A stretch of DNA of 44,476 nucleotides from an uncultured Caryophanales bacterium (GCA_947564265.1 CANOBK010000012.1:1-44476), one strand, 5' to 3'. Shown: positions 24,451 through 34,409, numbered from the stretch's first letter. Program-made: numbers and translations. Notes: generated from the letters alone by a model not told the origin.

Positions 24451-26394
24451 ATGAAGAAAATAAAGTTAACAATAATTGTCCCAGTGTACAATGGAGAAAA
24501 CTATATTGAAGCAATATGTATGCAACTAAATAATCAAACTTATAAGGATTTTGACGTTATTTTCATTGATGATTGTTCGAAAGATAATTCCTATCAAAAA
24601 CTAAAAGAAGTAGAAAAAAAATACGACTTTATTAAGGTGATAAAAAACAAAGAAAATCAGGGCGCTGGATATTCTAGAAATTATGCAATTAAGCAAACGA
24701 ACAGCGAATATATTAGTTTTATTGATTGCGATGATGAGATTCCTACCAATTATTTTGAGGAATTAGTAAAGGCAATAACTTCAGAAAAAGCAGATATGGC
24801 TTTGTGTGATGTAAAAATAACCTATGACATGGGATTTGGTGAAGTACCAGACTTTTACAATAATACTTGTCATAAAATTCCAGTAGAAAAATCAGATATT
24901 ATTCATAATGATATAGCAGCGGCTGCTTGGAACAAGATAATTAAAAGGGAACTTATATTGAAAAATCCATTTTCTGAAGGAATTATCAATGAAGATATTC
25001 CTGCAATTATTGGAAGTATCCTAGATGCCAAAAAAATTGCTTACACAAATAAAACATTTTATACATATATTCAAAGAAAGTCATCTGTACAAAATGGAAC
25101 TAAGATTCAAAAGAAATTTGATGTGTTTCAAGCGGTTGACGAATTAATAAAAAGAAAAAGTAATAATAAAATACTAAAGGACAATATAGATGCCATTGTC
25201 TATCATCAATTAATTCTCTTTTTATTCTTCGGCATTATCGCAGTGGAAAATGACCATGAGCGTAGTAGACACTTAAAGCAATTTGAAGAATCCTGTAAAA
25301 AATATAACTACAGGCAAAATAAATACTATTGGTCTTTTATTGATAGCCAAAGAAGAAAAATCAAATATTATTATAAAATAATTTTGAAGCTAATGAAACT
25401 TCATCTTTTTCACTGTGCAAGCTTCATAATCAGCTTAGGAAATTGGTATTCTAAAGTACAGAAATCCCTAAAAAAGAGCATGATTAAACATGATATCACT
25501 TTAGACGATTTAATCTTTATGGCTAAGAAAAATCAGAAGAGAAAGTTACGAGCTACAATTTCCGTTGTAATTCCAAATTATAATTATGCAAACTTTTTAT
25601 ATCAAAGAATATACTCGATTTTATATCAACAAGAAAAAATAAGTGAAATAATCATTTTAGATGATTGTTCTAAAGATAATAGTAGAGAAGTAATTGACGA
25701 AGTTTATCAAAAATTAAGCCCATTTATTTCTATTCAAAAAGTATATAATAAAAATAATAGTGGTTCTCCTTTTAAACAGTGGGAAAAGGGCTTTTCTTTA
25801 GCAAAATCTGATTATGTATGGATTGCTGAAGCAGATGATTATTCCTCTTCAAAATTTTTAAATCAGGTTATAGAACCAATGATAGAGGACAAAGAAATTG
25901 TACTAAGCTATTGCGATACTTCTTATATTCATACGAATGGAATTACACTAACTAAAACAGTAAAAGATTTAATTGATATTATGGAAACGGGACACTGGGA
26001 TCAAGACTATGTAAATGATGGTCTAGATGAAATAAAAAATTATGAATTTCTGAATTGTACCATTGCGAATGTATCAAGTGTTATTTTTAAAAAAGATAAT
26101 TATAAGAGTGAGTTACAAGAAGCGGGGACATTTAAGCAATGTGGTGATTGGTATTTTTATTTCTCAGTAATGAAGAAGGGAAAAGTTGCATACTGTGCTA
26201 GTTCTTATAATTACTGCCGATTACATGGCTCAAATTCAACAACAAATTTGAAAAAGAAAATTCATTATGAAGAAATTAAACGTGTTCAAAAGATAATTTC
26301 AGATGAATTTACGGTAAGGAAAGATGCAAAAAAACATATCAAATCTCGATTAGATTATTTAAAAGAAGTATGGGATTTAACAGATATAGATTAA
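24451..26394 (+). CDS. Double GT2 glycosyltransferase (two GT-A domains)
   Basis: A 647-residue protein with two tandem GT2 domains. The first (about 5-300) opens KLTIIVPVYNGENYIE and has FIDDCSKDNS and the DxD-type SFIDCDDEIP. The second (about 370-600) opens ISVVIPNYNYANFLY with ILDDCSKDNS and WIAEADDYSSS. Both keep the acidic residues, so both may be active and add two sugars or two linkages. Start: ATG at 24451 after GAGGG is preferred; ATG at 24439, overlapping the ATPase gene by 11 bp, is nearly as good and would add four residues. Confidence 0.87.
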   Translation: MKKIKLTIIVPVYNGENYIEAICMQLNNQTYKDFDVIFIDDCSKDNSYQKLKEVEKKYDFIKVIKNKENQGAGYSRNYAIKQTNSEYISFIDCDDEIPTNYFEELVKAITSEKADMALCDVKITYDMGFGEVPDFYNNTCHKIPVEKSDIIHNDIAAAAWNKIIKRELILKNPFSEGIINEDIPAIIGSILDAKKIAYTNKTFYTYIQRKSSVQNGTKIQKKFDVFQAVDELIKRKSNNKILKDNIDAIVYHQLILFLFFGIIAVENDHERSRHLKQFEESCKKYNYRQNKYYWSFIDSQRRKIKYYYKIILKLMKLHLFHCASFIISLGNWYSKVQKSLKKSMIKHDITLDDLIFMAKKNQKRKLRATISVVIPNYNYANFLYQRIYSILYQQEKISEIIILDDCSKDNSREVIDEVYQKLSPFISIQKVYNKNNSGSPFKQWEKGFSLAKSDYVWIAEADDYSSSKFLNQVIEPMIEDKEIVLSYCDTSYIHTNGITLTKTVKDLIDIMETGHWDQDYVNDGLDEIKNYEFLNCTIANVSSVIFKKDNYKSELQEAGTFKQCGDWYFYFSVMKKGKVAYCASSYNYCRLHGSNSTTNLKKKIHYEEIKRVQKIISDEFTVRKDAKKHIKSRLDYLKEVWDLTDID

Positions 26395-26407
26395 GGGGAG
26401 ATGCATT

Positions 26408-29251
26408 ATGAGAAGAGTACTAGATAAGTTCTTTCCAATTGGAACAAAAAGAAGAACATTCCTTTTTGAACAAAAGAAATGTGTAAAAAAAATAATAGTT
26501 AAATTTTCAGAAAGATTATATAAAATAGTACCATTAGGGTGTTTCAAAAATATTACTAATAGAATGAACAATCAGGCCTTTTATATTGAGAAATCAAAGG
26601 AGAAATTACATCCTAAAAAGAATGAATACATAATATTTGATAAATATCAGCAGTGTTATGCATTAAGTCATCCCTTAAATGATATCAATAAAAAAATAGC
26701 AGTTCATATTCATTTATACTATCAAGACTTGTTAGAAGAATTTATAAAATATTTAAACAATATTCCTTATGATTTTGATATCTATTGTTCAATTAATGAA
26801 AATAGTAACGAGGATCAAACCTTAAATGAACTAAAAAAAATAAAAAATGTAAAAAGGGTAGTTGTTAAAGAGACTCCTAATATTGGTAGAGATTATGCGC
26901 CAATGGTTTGCGAGTTTAGGAAAAGCTTAAAAAAATATGATTATATATGCCATATTCATACAAAAAAGTCATTACGTACAGGAACAAGCCAGGATCATTG
27001 GAGAATTCATTTATTAGATGGAGTATTAGGAAGTACAAACCTAATTAAAAATATATTTTATATGTTAGAAAAGATGAATGTTGGTATTTATTTTCCAGAT
27101 AGTGATGTTTCTGCTCCTTACTGGGGAAATACATGGATGGGTGCAAGACAATTAGGGGTTAAATATTTATCCCTATTAGGTATTCCTTTCGAAGATAATT
27201 ATCAAGATTTCTCTGTTGGTAGTATGTTTTGGGTAAAAACAAATGCAGTAAAACAAATATTTGAAAGAAACTGGAAATGGGATGAATTTGGTGAAGAAAA
27301 AGGACAGGATGATGGGACATTGGCCTATGTATTTGAAAGACTATTTGTGCTATGTTCTAAATATAACCAATATGATTTCATTTGTTACAATAGTAGTATA
27401 AATTATATGTTAAAAAACTATAGTGAAAGAAATATTCATCAATACTATGAAAAAAATCAAGATAATATGTACTTAAAATTAAAAGAATATGACATTATAT
27501 CATTTGATATATTTGATACATTAATTACAAGAAAAATATATGAACCAGATATTTTGTTTAAAATAATTAATGAAAATATGCCTAAAAAAATTAAATTAAA
27601 TAAAGATTTTTATACAATTAGAAAAGAAGCTGAAAATGAAATTAGGACAGAATTAAATGATCCAGATATTCATCAAATTTATGATAGAATACAAAAAAAA
27701 TGTTCACTAAGTAATAAAGAAAAAGAAGAATTAAAAAATATGGAAATCTCACTAGAAAAGAAATTCTTAATCCCTAGAAAAGATATACTACATTTATTTA
27801 ATCGTTTAAAGGAAAATAAAAATACATTAATATTAATAAGCGATATGTATTTACCAAGTGACATTTTGAGAGACATTTTAAAAAATTGTGGATATCAAGG
27901 TTATTCTAAATTGTATGTTTCATGTGAAGTTAATTTAAGAAAAGATAATGGAAATATATGGGAATATATAAAGAGGGAATATCCAGGAAAGAAAATGATT
28001 CATGTTGGAGATAATGAAGAATCGGATTGTCATAAATTATGGAATTATAATTTAATACCAGAACATATTATGAGTGGTAAAATGATGTATCAAAATTCAT
28101 CGTATGGATATTATTTTAATCAAGATAAAAGTGACTTATCAATTAAAGACTCTATTTTATTTGGATTAATAATCAATAAAACACTTTTTAATTCACCATT
28201 CAAGTGGAACGAATCAAAGGGAAACTATAGTGTGGAGAATTTATATGAGTACGGATATTCAATTGTTGGGCCTATTTTGTTTGAATATATGGTATGGCTA
28301 ATCCAATCTTTAAAGAACGAAAAAAAAGCCTCTCTTCTATTTTTGGCAAGAGAAGGTTACTATTTTCAAAAGATGTATAATTTAATAAAAGATAGATGTA
28401 ATTGTAGCTATTTAAAAGAGATTGAAGATTTATATTTTCTAACATCGAGAAGATGTGTAAGCATCGCTTGTATTGAGACAAAGGAAGATATTTATAATAT
28501 TCTAGATATTGAATATTATGGTGATATAAAATCATTAATGAAAACAAGATTTAATCTAGAAATTAAAGAAAAAAACTTTGATGTTATCATAAAGCCAGAC
28601 GGAACAGGAAATAAACAAGATGTGATTAAGGTAATAGAAAAATACGAAAATGAAATACTAACAATAGCAAAAAGAGAGAAAAAAAACTACTTAAAATATA
28701 TTAAGAAAAATGTCAAGAATTTAGATAATATGATTGTAGTAGACTTAGGATATTCTGGTACTACACAAATGTTTCTATCCAAACTATTAGATAAAAAAAT
28801 AGCAGGTAAATATTTGGTAGTAAAGAATCAACCAAAACCATTATCCCTAGGATGCAAAGTAGAGAGTTGTTATAATGAGTTAATTAACGACTCTGCACAT
28901 CCAATATATAAGAATTCATTATTATTAGAATTTTTCCTAACAGCTCCTTATGGACAATTGCAATATTTTGATGATCAAATAAATCCACAGTATGTAAAAG
29001 AAAAATTGGTGAAGGAAAAAATAAAATATTTAGATGAAATCTATAGAGCAGTAGAAACGCTATTTAATGACTTAATAGATTTATTGGGTAATGATATTGA
29101 AGAATATAATTTTAATAAAGAAAAAATCGTAAAAAATTTTGAAGGTTTTTTAAATGAATGTAACTATTTTTTATCAAAAAATAGAAAAGTATTTGAGTTT
29201 GAGGATTATTATTGTAGAAAAGATATTATGGCATTGGAAAGAATAAAATAA
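26408..29251 (+). CDS. RgpF-type rhamnan synthesis domain fused to HAD-like hydrolase (COG5610-like)
   Basis: A 947-residue three-part protein. Residues about 95-345 match the RgpF/rhamnan synthesis F family (KIAVHIHLYYQDLLEEFIKY, ETPNIGRDYAPMV, YICHIHTKKSLR, YFPDSDVSAPYWGNTWMG). Residues about 360-580 form a HAD-like domain: SFDIFDTLITRK with D367 as the predicted nucleophile, LILISDMYLPSDIL, and HVGDNEESD. Residues 610-947 carry LLFLAREGYYFQKMY and VVDLGYSGTTQMF, as in COG5610 proteins. RgpF enzymes add side-chain or backbone rhamnose. The HAD position +2 is Phe rather than Asp, so classical phosphatase activity is uncertain. AAGGGGAGATG precedes the ATG. Confidence 0.85.
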   Translation: MRRVLDKFFPIGTKRRTFLFEQKKCVKKIIVKFSERLYKIVPLGCFKNITNRMNNQAFYIEKSKEKLHPKKNEYIIFDKYQQCYALSHPLNDINKKIAVHIHLYYQDLLEEFIKYLNNIPYDFDIYCSINENSNEDQTLNELKKIKNVKRVVVKETPNIGRDYAPMVCEFRKSLKKYDYICHIHTKKSLRTGTSQDHWRIHLLDGVLGSTNLIKNIFYMLEKMNVGIYFPDSDVSAPYWGNTWMGARQLGVKYLSLLGIPFEDNYQDFSVGSMFWVKTNAVKQIFERNWKWDEFGEEKGQDDGTLAYVFERLFVLCSKYNQYDFICYNSSINYMLKNYSERNIHQYYEKNQDNMYLKLKEYDIISFDIFDTLITRKIYEPDILFKIINENMPKKIKLNKDFYTIRKEAENEIRTELNDPDIHQIYDRIQKKCSLSNKEKEELKNMEISLEKKFLIPRKDILHLFNRLKENKNTLILISDMYLPSDILRDILKNCGYQGYSKLYVSCEVNLRKDNGNIWEYIKREYPGKKMIHVGDNEESDCHKLWNYNLIPEHIMSGKMMYQNSSYGYYFNQDKSDLSIKDSILFGLIINKTLFNSPFKWNESKGNYSVENLYEYGYSIVGPILFEYMVWLIQSLKNEKKASLLFLAREGYYFQKMYNLIKDRCNCSYLKEIEDLYFLTSRRCVSIACIETKEDIYNILDIEYYGDIKSLMKTRFNLEIKEKNFDVIIKPDGTGNKQDVIKVIEKYENEILTIAKREKKNYLKYIKKNVKNLDNMIVVDLGYSGTTQMFLSKLLDKKIAGKYLVVKNQPKPLSLGCKVESCYNELINDSAHPIYKNSLLLEFFLTAPYGQLQYFDDQINPQYVKEKLVKEKIKYLDEIYRAVETLFNDLIDLLGNDIEEYNFNKEKIVKNFEGFLNECNYFLSKNRKVFEFEDYYCRKDIMALERIK

Positions 29252-29275
29252 AGGACCTCTCCCAATATCTTTTCT

Positions 29276-29304
29276 TTTGTTTTATAACAGTTATATGATA
29301 TAAT
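29276..29304 (+). promoter_or_regulatory. Internal promoter before the methyltransferase-kinase gene
   Basis: TTTGTT (29276-29281), 17 bp, TATAAT (29299-29304), then AGGAGG at 29319-29325 region and the start at 29337. A small palindrome ATAACaGTTAT lies inside the spacer. Good -10, poor -35. Confidence 0.5.
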
Positions 29305-29336
29305 TTAAATAGGAGATTAGGAGGAAAGAAAAAAAT

Positions 29337-31178
29337 ATGGCAACGTTAAATTTAGAATTTTATAGTGGGGAAGATAAATATAGCGATGGCGATATAGAAG
29401 ATAAAATAATCGAATATATCAAGAGATATCCAAAAGATTATGAAAATGCATTTTCAGAAGACTTTTCTTGGCCTGTTATTTATCATTTATCTAATGTTAG
29501 AAAAAATGTAGTTAATTGGTATCCTTTTAAAAAAAATTGCACAATTTTAGAGGTTGGAGCTGGAATGGGGGCTATTACAAGTGAACTATGTAAAAATGCC
29601 AAGCATGTTACTAGTATTGAACTTTCTAAAAAAAGAGCAACAGCCATTGCTGAGAGAAATAAGGATACAGATAATTTAGAAATCATTGTTGGTAATTTTC
29701 AAGATATTGTTTTAGAAAAAAAATATGATTATATTTTGTTGAATGGTGTTTTAGAGTATAGCGAGCTTTATATTAACTCCGATAAACCCTATACTGATTT
29801 TATTAACAGGTTAAAAGTTAATTTAAAACCACAAGGAAAAATTTTGATAGCAATTGAAAATAAATTTGGTTTAAAATATTGGTGTGGTGCTAAGGAGGAT
29901 CATACTGGTATTATGTATGACGGAATTAATAATTATCCAATTTCTCATAAGATACGAACTTTTAGTAAGCAAGAATTGGAAAGCATTGCTAGTGAATGTA
30001 AAATGCATGCTAATTTTTATTATATGTTTCCTGATTATAAATTTCCTAAAGTGATTTATACTGATCAATCCTTACAGGATCAAGTATATGCTGATTATAC
30101 ACCATATTACTGTTCTAAAATGAGTTTACTGATTGATGAACGTCGTGTCTATAGAGAAATTTATGACAATAGAATGATCCCATTTTTTGCAAATTCATAC
30201 TTTTTAGAGTTGTCTCAAGATAATACTCCAATTGAAATATCGTTTGTAAAATATAATAATGAATATAGAAAGAATGAATATGATATTTGTACTTATTTGA
30301 AAAATGATAAATTTTATAAGAGAGCTATGTCTGAATCTGCTAATCAGCATTTAAAAAACATTGTTAAAATCGGTCAAGAATTAACTAATTCGGGTGTTCA
30401 TATAGTACAGCCCATTCTTGAGAAAGATGATATTTACACAGAACGTATAGTAGGGGAATGTCTCTACGATAGGATGCGTCATAATTATGAGAATGGTAAT
30501 TTGGAAGAGTTTATGAAAGGCTTTGAGCAAATTAATCAGATAATTAAAAAAGTGAATGCCGCGGTATCAGAAGTTCCCAAAAATCATGTTTTTCAAACTT
30601 ATGGGATAGAAGTTTCTGAGAAAGCTCTTCATAGTATGGCATTTTGTTCAAAAGGCGTGATAGATATTATTCCAATGAATATTATGATTGTTAATAATGA
30701 GTATTACTTGATAGATCAAGAGTGGTCTGAACTTGCAGTACCGATAGAGTATATAATGTATAGAAGTATTGTTAACTTTTTTGACTCTGTTGAAGATAAA
30801 TATACATTGAAGGAAAAACTATTTAAGCAATACAAAATTAACGGTGCATTGTTTAAAAAGCTTGATTATAAAATTGTTGGCAAAGTACGTACTAAAAAGC
30901 ATGATTACTATTATCACTTTTTTAGTAATTATCAGTTGGTTAATCATCCAAACGATATTGATGTGCTAGATGATTTAAAAAATAATAAATTGGCTTTTGA
31001 ACATTTAAAATTAGAACATGAAGAATTAAAACAGGAAACTTCAAATTTAAAAAATGATTACGATAGTTTGAAAAAACAATATGATAACATAAAAACTGAT
31101 TATGAGGCGGTTATTTCTAGTAAATCTTGGAAAATTACAGCGCCAGTTAGAAATTTATCATCAAAATTAAGAAAATAA
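29337..31178 (+). CDS. WbdD-like methyltransferase-kinase with C-terminal coiled coil (candidate chain terminator)
   Basis: A 613-residue multidomain protein. Residues 60-215 are a class I SAM methyltransferase: motif I LEVGAGMGAIT (E72-G78), SIELSKKRA, and YDYILLNGVLEY. Residues about 270-500 resemble a small-molecule/lipopolysaccharide kinase. The N-lobe is read as ISFVKYN, and the catalytic loop as DIIPMNIMI (D443, N448), followed by YYLIDQEW with D460 as the metal Asp. Residues about 542-592 are a heptad coiled coil (HLKLEHEELKQETSNLKNDY), ending SSKSWKITAPVRN. This order, MTase-kinase-coiled coil, is that of WbdD, which caps E. coli O9a chains and sets their length. It has its own promoter inside the locus, and by eye its codon use is somewhat less A-ending than its neighbours. 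Confidence 0.82.
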   Translation: MATLNLEFYSGEDKYSDGDIEDKIIEYIKRYPKDYENAFSEDFSWPVIYHLSNVRKNVVNWYPFKKNCTILEVGAGMGAITSELCKNAKHVTSIELSKKRATAIAERNKDTDNLEIIVGNFQDIVLEKKYDYILLNGVLEYSELYINSDKPYTDFINRLKVNLKPQGKILIAIENKFGLKYWCGAKEDHTGIMYDGINNYPISHKIRTFSKQELESIASECKMHANFYYMFPDYKFPKVIYTDQSLQDQVYADYTPYYCSKMSLLIDERRVYREIYDNRMIPFFANSYFLELSQDNTPIEISFVKYNNEYRKNEYDICTYLKNDKFYKRAMSESANQHLKNIVKIGQELTNSGVHIVQPILEKDDIYTERIVGECLYDRMRHNYENGNLEEFMKGFEQINQIIKKVNAAVSEVPKNHVFQTYGIEVSEKALHSMAFCSKGVIDIIPMNIMIVNNEYYLIDQEWSELAVPIEYIMYRSIVNFFDSVEDKYTLKEKLFKQYKINGALFKKLDYKIVGKVRTKKHDYYYHFFSNYQLVNHPNDIDVLDDLKNNKLAFEHLKLEHEELKQETSNLKNDYDSLKKQYDNIKTDYEAVISSKSWKITAPVRNLSSKLRK

Positions 31179-31197
31179 ATAATTAGTAGGTGGGTTT

Positions 31198-33273
31198 ATG
31201 AAAAAGCTAGGTATGGTTGTATTAAATTATAACGATTGTGAAAATACAAAAAGAATATGTAAAGAATATGAGAAAATGAAAATAATAGATAGAATTATTA
31301 TTGTTGATAATAATTCCCCAGATAATTCATTTCAATCGTTATTAAAACTAAAAAGTAAAAAAGTAGATGTAATTCAGACGGACACAAATAAAGGGTATGC
31401 AGCAGGAAATAATTTTGGCATTCACTATTTAGAAGATAAATATGGAGAATTTCAATATATAGGTATATCAAATCCGGATATTTATATTGATTCAAAAGCA
31501 ATTGAGGCTTGTGTTGATTATTTAGAGAAACATAAAAAGGTTGCAATATGTGCGCCTAAAATGTTAAACGTTAATGGTGTAGAACATCCACTTTCTGGAT
31601 GGCAACTTAGAAGTATTCGGGGAGATATTTGGGATTCTTCAATCCTTCTCACTAGAATAGTAAAAAGGCCCCATATTGAAATGTATGATAGTGAATACAT
31701 GAATCAGAAGGAAATTAAAGTTGATTGTGTAGCTGGATCATTTTTTATCGCTAGAAACAGTATATTTAAAGAAATCGGATACTTTGATGAAAATACATTT
31801 TTATATTTTGAAGAAGATATTTTAGGGAATAAGATAAATAAATTAGGCTACTATAATGTCATACTAAATCAATATAAATTTACACATTTAGAAAGTGTAA
31901 GTGTTGATAGAACAATGAATTTTATGAAGAAATTTAAAAATTTACAAAAGAGTAAAATATACTATCATAAAAACTATGACGATAATAGTAATATATTTAA
32001 AATTTGGATTATGTATTTTTTCACTTATTTTAGATATATTGAACAATTTCTTTTTAGCGAAAAATTTCATTCTTTTTGTAGAAAAATAGGTGAAATAATT
32101 TTTCGATTCTATAAGTGTATTATTCTTATACTAGCTACTATCACATCTCCTATAGCATTTTTATATAGAAAATTGAGATTTAGAAAAAAGGTTTTATATT
32201 ACTCCGTAGTAAATTGGAAATGGATTAAGCAAAGGCCACACTTTGTACCTTTATATTTATGTGACAATGGATATAGAGTAGATTATATGTATGATGAGCC
32301 ATACAAAAAATATCTTCCCAAACAGGACCATATTTTAGTGAATAATCACCAAAATAATAAGCACTTAAAAATAAAAAAATTTAAGTATTATCCATATCAT
32401 GTAAAGGCTTCTAGATTGAATCGTTTTATCTTTGTCACCAGAGTTTTATTTTTCAACTACGATAAAATTATATTTACAAATCCAAAACAAGTCAGTAACC
32501 TATTTATGACAGTTTTAAAAGTAAAGGGAACAAAAATATATTATGAATGTATGGATAATTATATTTATTGGGAACCAGAAAATGTTAGGTATCTTTTTCA
32601 CGGTAATGAAGGTTGGTTGATAAAAAATTCCAATAAAATTATTGTTAGCTCGTTAGGATTAAAGAAAATGTTGATAAAAAAATATGACTGCGATTCTGAA
32701 AAGATAGTTTTGATAAGAAATGGATATGATAAAGAAATATTCCAAAATTATGAAAAAACACCATTAAAAATGAAGCATCCAAATGCAGTTTATATAGGTA
32801 CAATTGATGAATGGTTTGATTTTGATTCACTCATAAAGTATGCAAGAAAAAATAAAGAAAAATACTTCTATATTATTGGACCAATTGGATGGACAGTAGA
32901 ACCAAAGGTAAAAGCAATGAAAGAAGAGAATATATTTTTCCCTGGACCAATAGAACACAAATATGTACCTGGAACAATTGAAGAAAGTGATGTTATGCTT
33001 TTACCGTTCATAGTAAATGAATTGATTGAGGATGTAGATCCAGTAAAGGTATATGAATATTTGTACTTAAAAAAACCAGTAGTATCTACTTACTGGAAGG
33101 AATTAGATCAATTTAAAGATTTTGTGATATTTTATGAAAATAGAAATGATTTTAGTAAAGCTATGAATCAAGCATTCAAAACAAAATTATCTGATACAAA
33201 AAACTATCAGAAATTGATGTTTGAATCAACCTGGGATGAAAGATTAAAAAAATATTTAGAGGCAATTAAATAA
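31198..33273 (+). CDS. GT2-GT4 fusion glycosyltransferase
   Basis: A 691-residue bifunctional transferase. Residues 1-270 are GT2: MVVLNYNDCENTKR, IIVDNNSPDNS, NKGYAAGNNFG and GISNPDIYID. A hydrophobic/aromatic bridge at about 262-325 (IWIMYFFTYFRYIEQFLF, CIILILATITSPIAFLY) may associate with the membrane. Residues 330-691 are GT-B of the GT4 type: VNWKWIKQRPHFVPLYL, IRNGYDKEIF, YIGTIDEWFDF, IIGPIGW and the E-x7-E motif region VDPVKVYEYLYLKKPVV. Each half should add one sugar. It starts 19 bp after the WbdD-like gene behind AGGTGGG. Confidence 0.87.
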   Translation: MKKLGMVVLNYNDCENTKRICKEYEKMKIIDRIIIVDNNSPDNSFQSLLKLKSKKVDVIQTDTNKGYAAGNNFGIHYLEDKYGEFQYIGISNPDIYIDSKAIEACVDYLEKHKKVAICAPKMLNVNGVEHPLSGWQLRSIRGDIWDSSILLTRIVKRPHIEMYDSEYMNQKEIKVDCVAGSFFIARNSIFKEIGYFDENTFLYFEEDILGNKINKLGYYNVILNQYKFTHLESVSVDRTMNFMKKFKNLQKSKIYYHKNYDDNSNIFKIWIMYFFTYFRYIEQFLFSEKFHSFCRKIGEIIFRFYKCIILILATITSPIAFLYRKLRFRKKVLYYSVVNWKWIKQRPHFVPLYLCDNGYRVDYMYDEPYKKYLPKQDHILVNNHQNNKHLKIKKFKYYPYHVKASRLNRFIFVTRVLFFNYDKIIFTNPKQVSNLFMTVLKVKGTKIYYECMDNYIYWEPENVRYLFHGNEGWLIKNSNKIIVSSLGLKKMLIKKYDCDSEKIVLIRNGYDKEIFQNYEKTPLKMKHPNAVYIGTIDEWFDFDSLIKYARKNKEKYFYIIGPIGWTVEPKVKAMKEENIFFPGPIEHKYVPGTIEESDVMLLPFIVNELIEDVDPVKVYEYLYLKKPVVSTYWKELDQFKDFVIFYENRNDFSKAMNQAFKTKLSDTKNYQKLMFESTWDERLKKYLEAIK

Positions 33274-33299
33274 TAACTAATAGAGAAACGAGGTAACTT

Positions 33300-34409
33300 A
33301 TGAAAAAGGTAAAAGTGATGAGCATTTTTGGTACAAGACCAGAGGCAATCAAAATGGCTCCCTTAGTTAAGGAACTAGAAAATAGAAAAGAAATAGAATC
33401 GATTGTTTGTGTGACTGCCCAACATCGACAGATGTTAGATCAAGTATTAACCGCTTTTCAAATCAAACCTAATTATGACTTAAATATCATGAAACAGGGG
33501 CAAACATTAAGTGAAATTACCAGTAATGCACTTCTTGGATTAGAAGAGGTTATGAAAGAAGAAAAACCAGATATTGTGTTAGTACATGGTGATACGACCA
33601 GTACATTTGCAGGGGCACTCGCAGCTTTTTATAATCAAATTAAAATAGGTCACGTGGAAGCTGGACTTAGAACTTGGGATAAGTATTCTCCATTCCCAGA
33701 GGAAATGAATCGACAAATGGTTGATAATGTAACAGACTTATACTTTGCGCCAACTAAGTTAAGCAAAGAAAATCTAATAAAAGAGGGAAAAGAAGAAAAT
33801 AAAATATTTATAACTGGAAACACTGCTATTGATGCAATGAAAACAACAATAAATGAATCCTATCATCATGAAGTACTAGAATGGGTTGGAGATAGTCGAA
33901 TGATTCTTTTAACAGCGCATAGAAGAGAAAATTTAGGAGAACCAATGAAACATATCTTTAGAGCAATCAAAAGAATTATAACAGAATTCGAAGATGTAAA
34001 AGTAGTATATCCAATCCATTTAAACCCAAAAGTAAGAGAAACTGCTAATGAAATTTTAAAAGACTGTGATCGGATAAAATTAATAGAACCACTTGAAGTA
34101 TTTGATTTTCATAATTTTCAAAATAAATCTTATCTTATCTTAACTGATAGTGGTGGTATTCAGGAAGAAGCTCCATCGTTAGGAAAGCCTGTATTAGTAT
34201 TAAGAGATACAACTGAACGCCCAGAGGGGATAGAAGCAGGGACTTTAAAATTAGCAGGTACTGATGAAGATACAATATATAATTTGACAAAGGAATTGTT
34301 AGTAGATAATAAAATATATGAATCTATGAGTCATGCCTCTAATCCATATGGAGATGGACATGCGAGTGAAAAAATTGCAGATATCATTGTAAAAAAATTA
34401 AGTCGATGA
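33300..34409 (+). CDS. wecB: UDP-N-acetylglucosamine 2-epimerase (non-hydrolysing)
   Basis: A 369-residue GT-B-like epimerase that interconverts UDP-GlcNAc and UDP-ManNAc. VMSIFGTRPEAIKMAPLV, VHGDTTST, HVEAGLRT, FPEEMNRQ, LTAHRREN, SDSGGIQEEAPSLGKPVLVLRDTTERPE-type text (TDSGGIQEEAPSLGKP) and a closing NPYGDGHA are all diagnostic. In Gram-positives the product feeds teichoic-acid linkage units or ManNAc-containing capsules. It closes the polysaccharide locus and ends in TGA, evidence for the standard code. No ManNAc dehydrogenase (wecC) is present, so ManNAc itself is the likely sugar. Confidence 0.97.
   Translation: MKKVKVMSIFGTRPEAIKMAPLVKELENRKEIESIVCVTAQHRQMLDQVLTAFQIKPNYDLNIMKQGQTLSEITSNALLGLEEVMKEEKPDIVLVHGDTTSTFAGALAAFYNQIKIGHVEAGLRTWDKYSPFPEEMNRQMVDNVTDLYFAPTKLSKENLIKEGKEENKIFITGNTAIDAMKTTINESYHHEVLEWVGDSRMILLTAHRRENLGEPMKHIFRAIKRIITEFEDVKVVYPIHLNPKVRETANEILKDCDRIKLIEPLEVFDFHNFQNKSYLILTDSGGIQEEAPSLGKPVLVLRDTTERPEGIEAGTLKLAGTDEDTIYNLTKELLVDNKIYESMSHASNPYGDGHASEKIADIIVKKLSR

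Noticed and set aside
33300-34409. Mycoplasma-type genetic code (TGA as Trp)
   Set aside because: wecB ends at TGA at the expected family length, TGA also ends genes at 42763 and 43281, and Trp is coded by TGG throughout.
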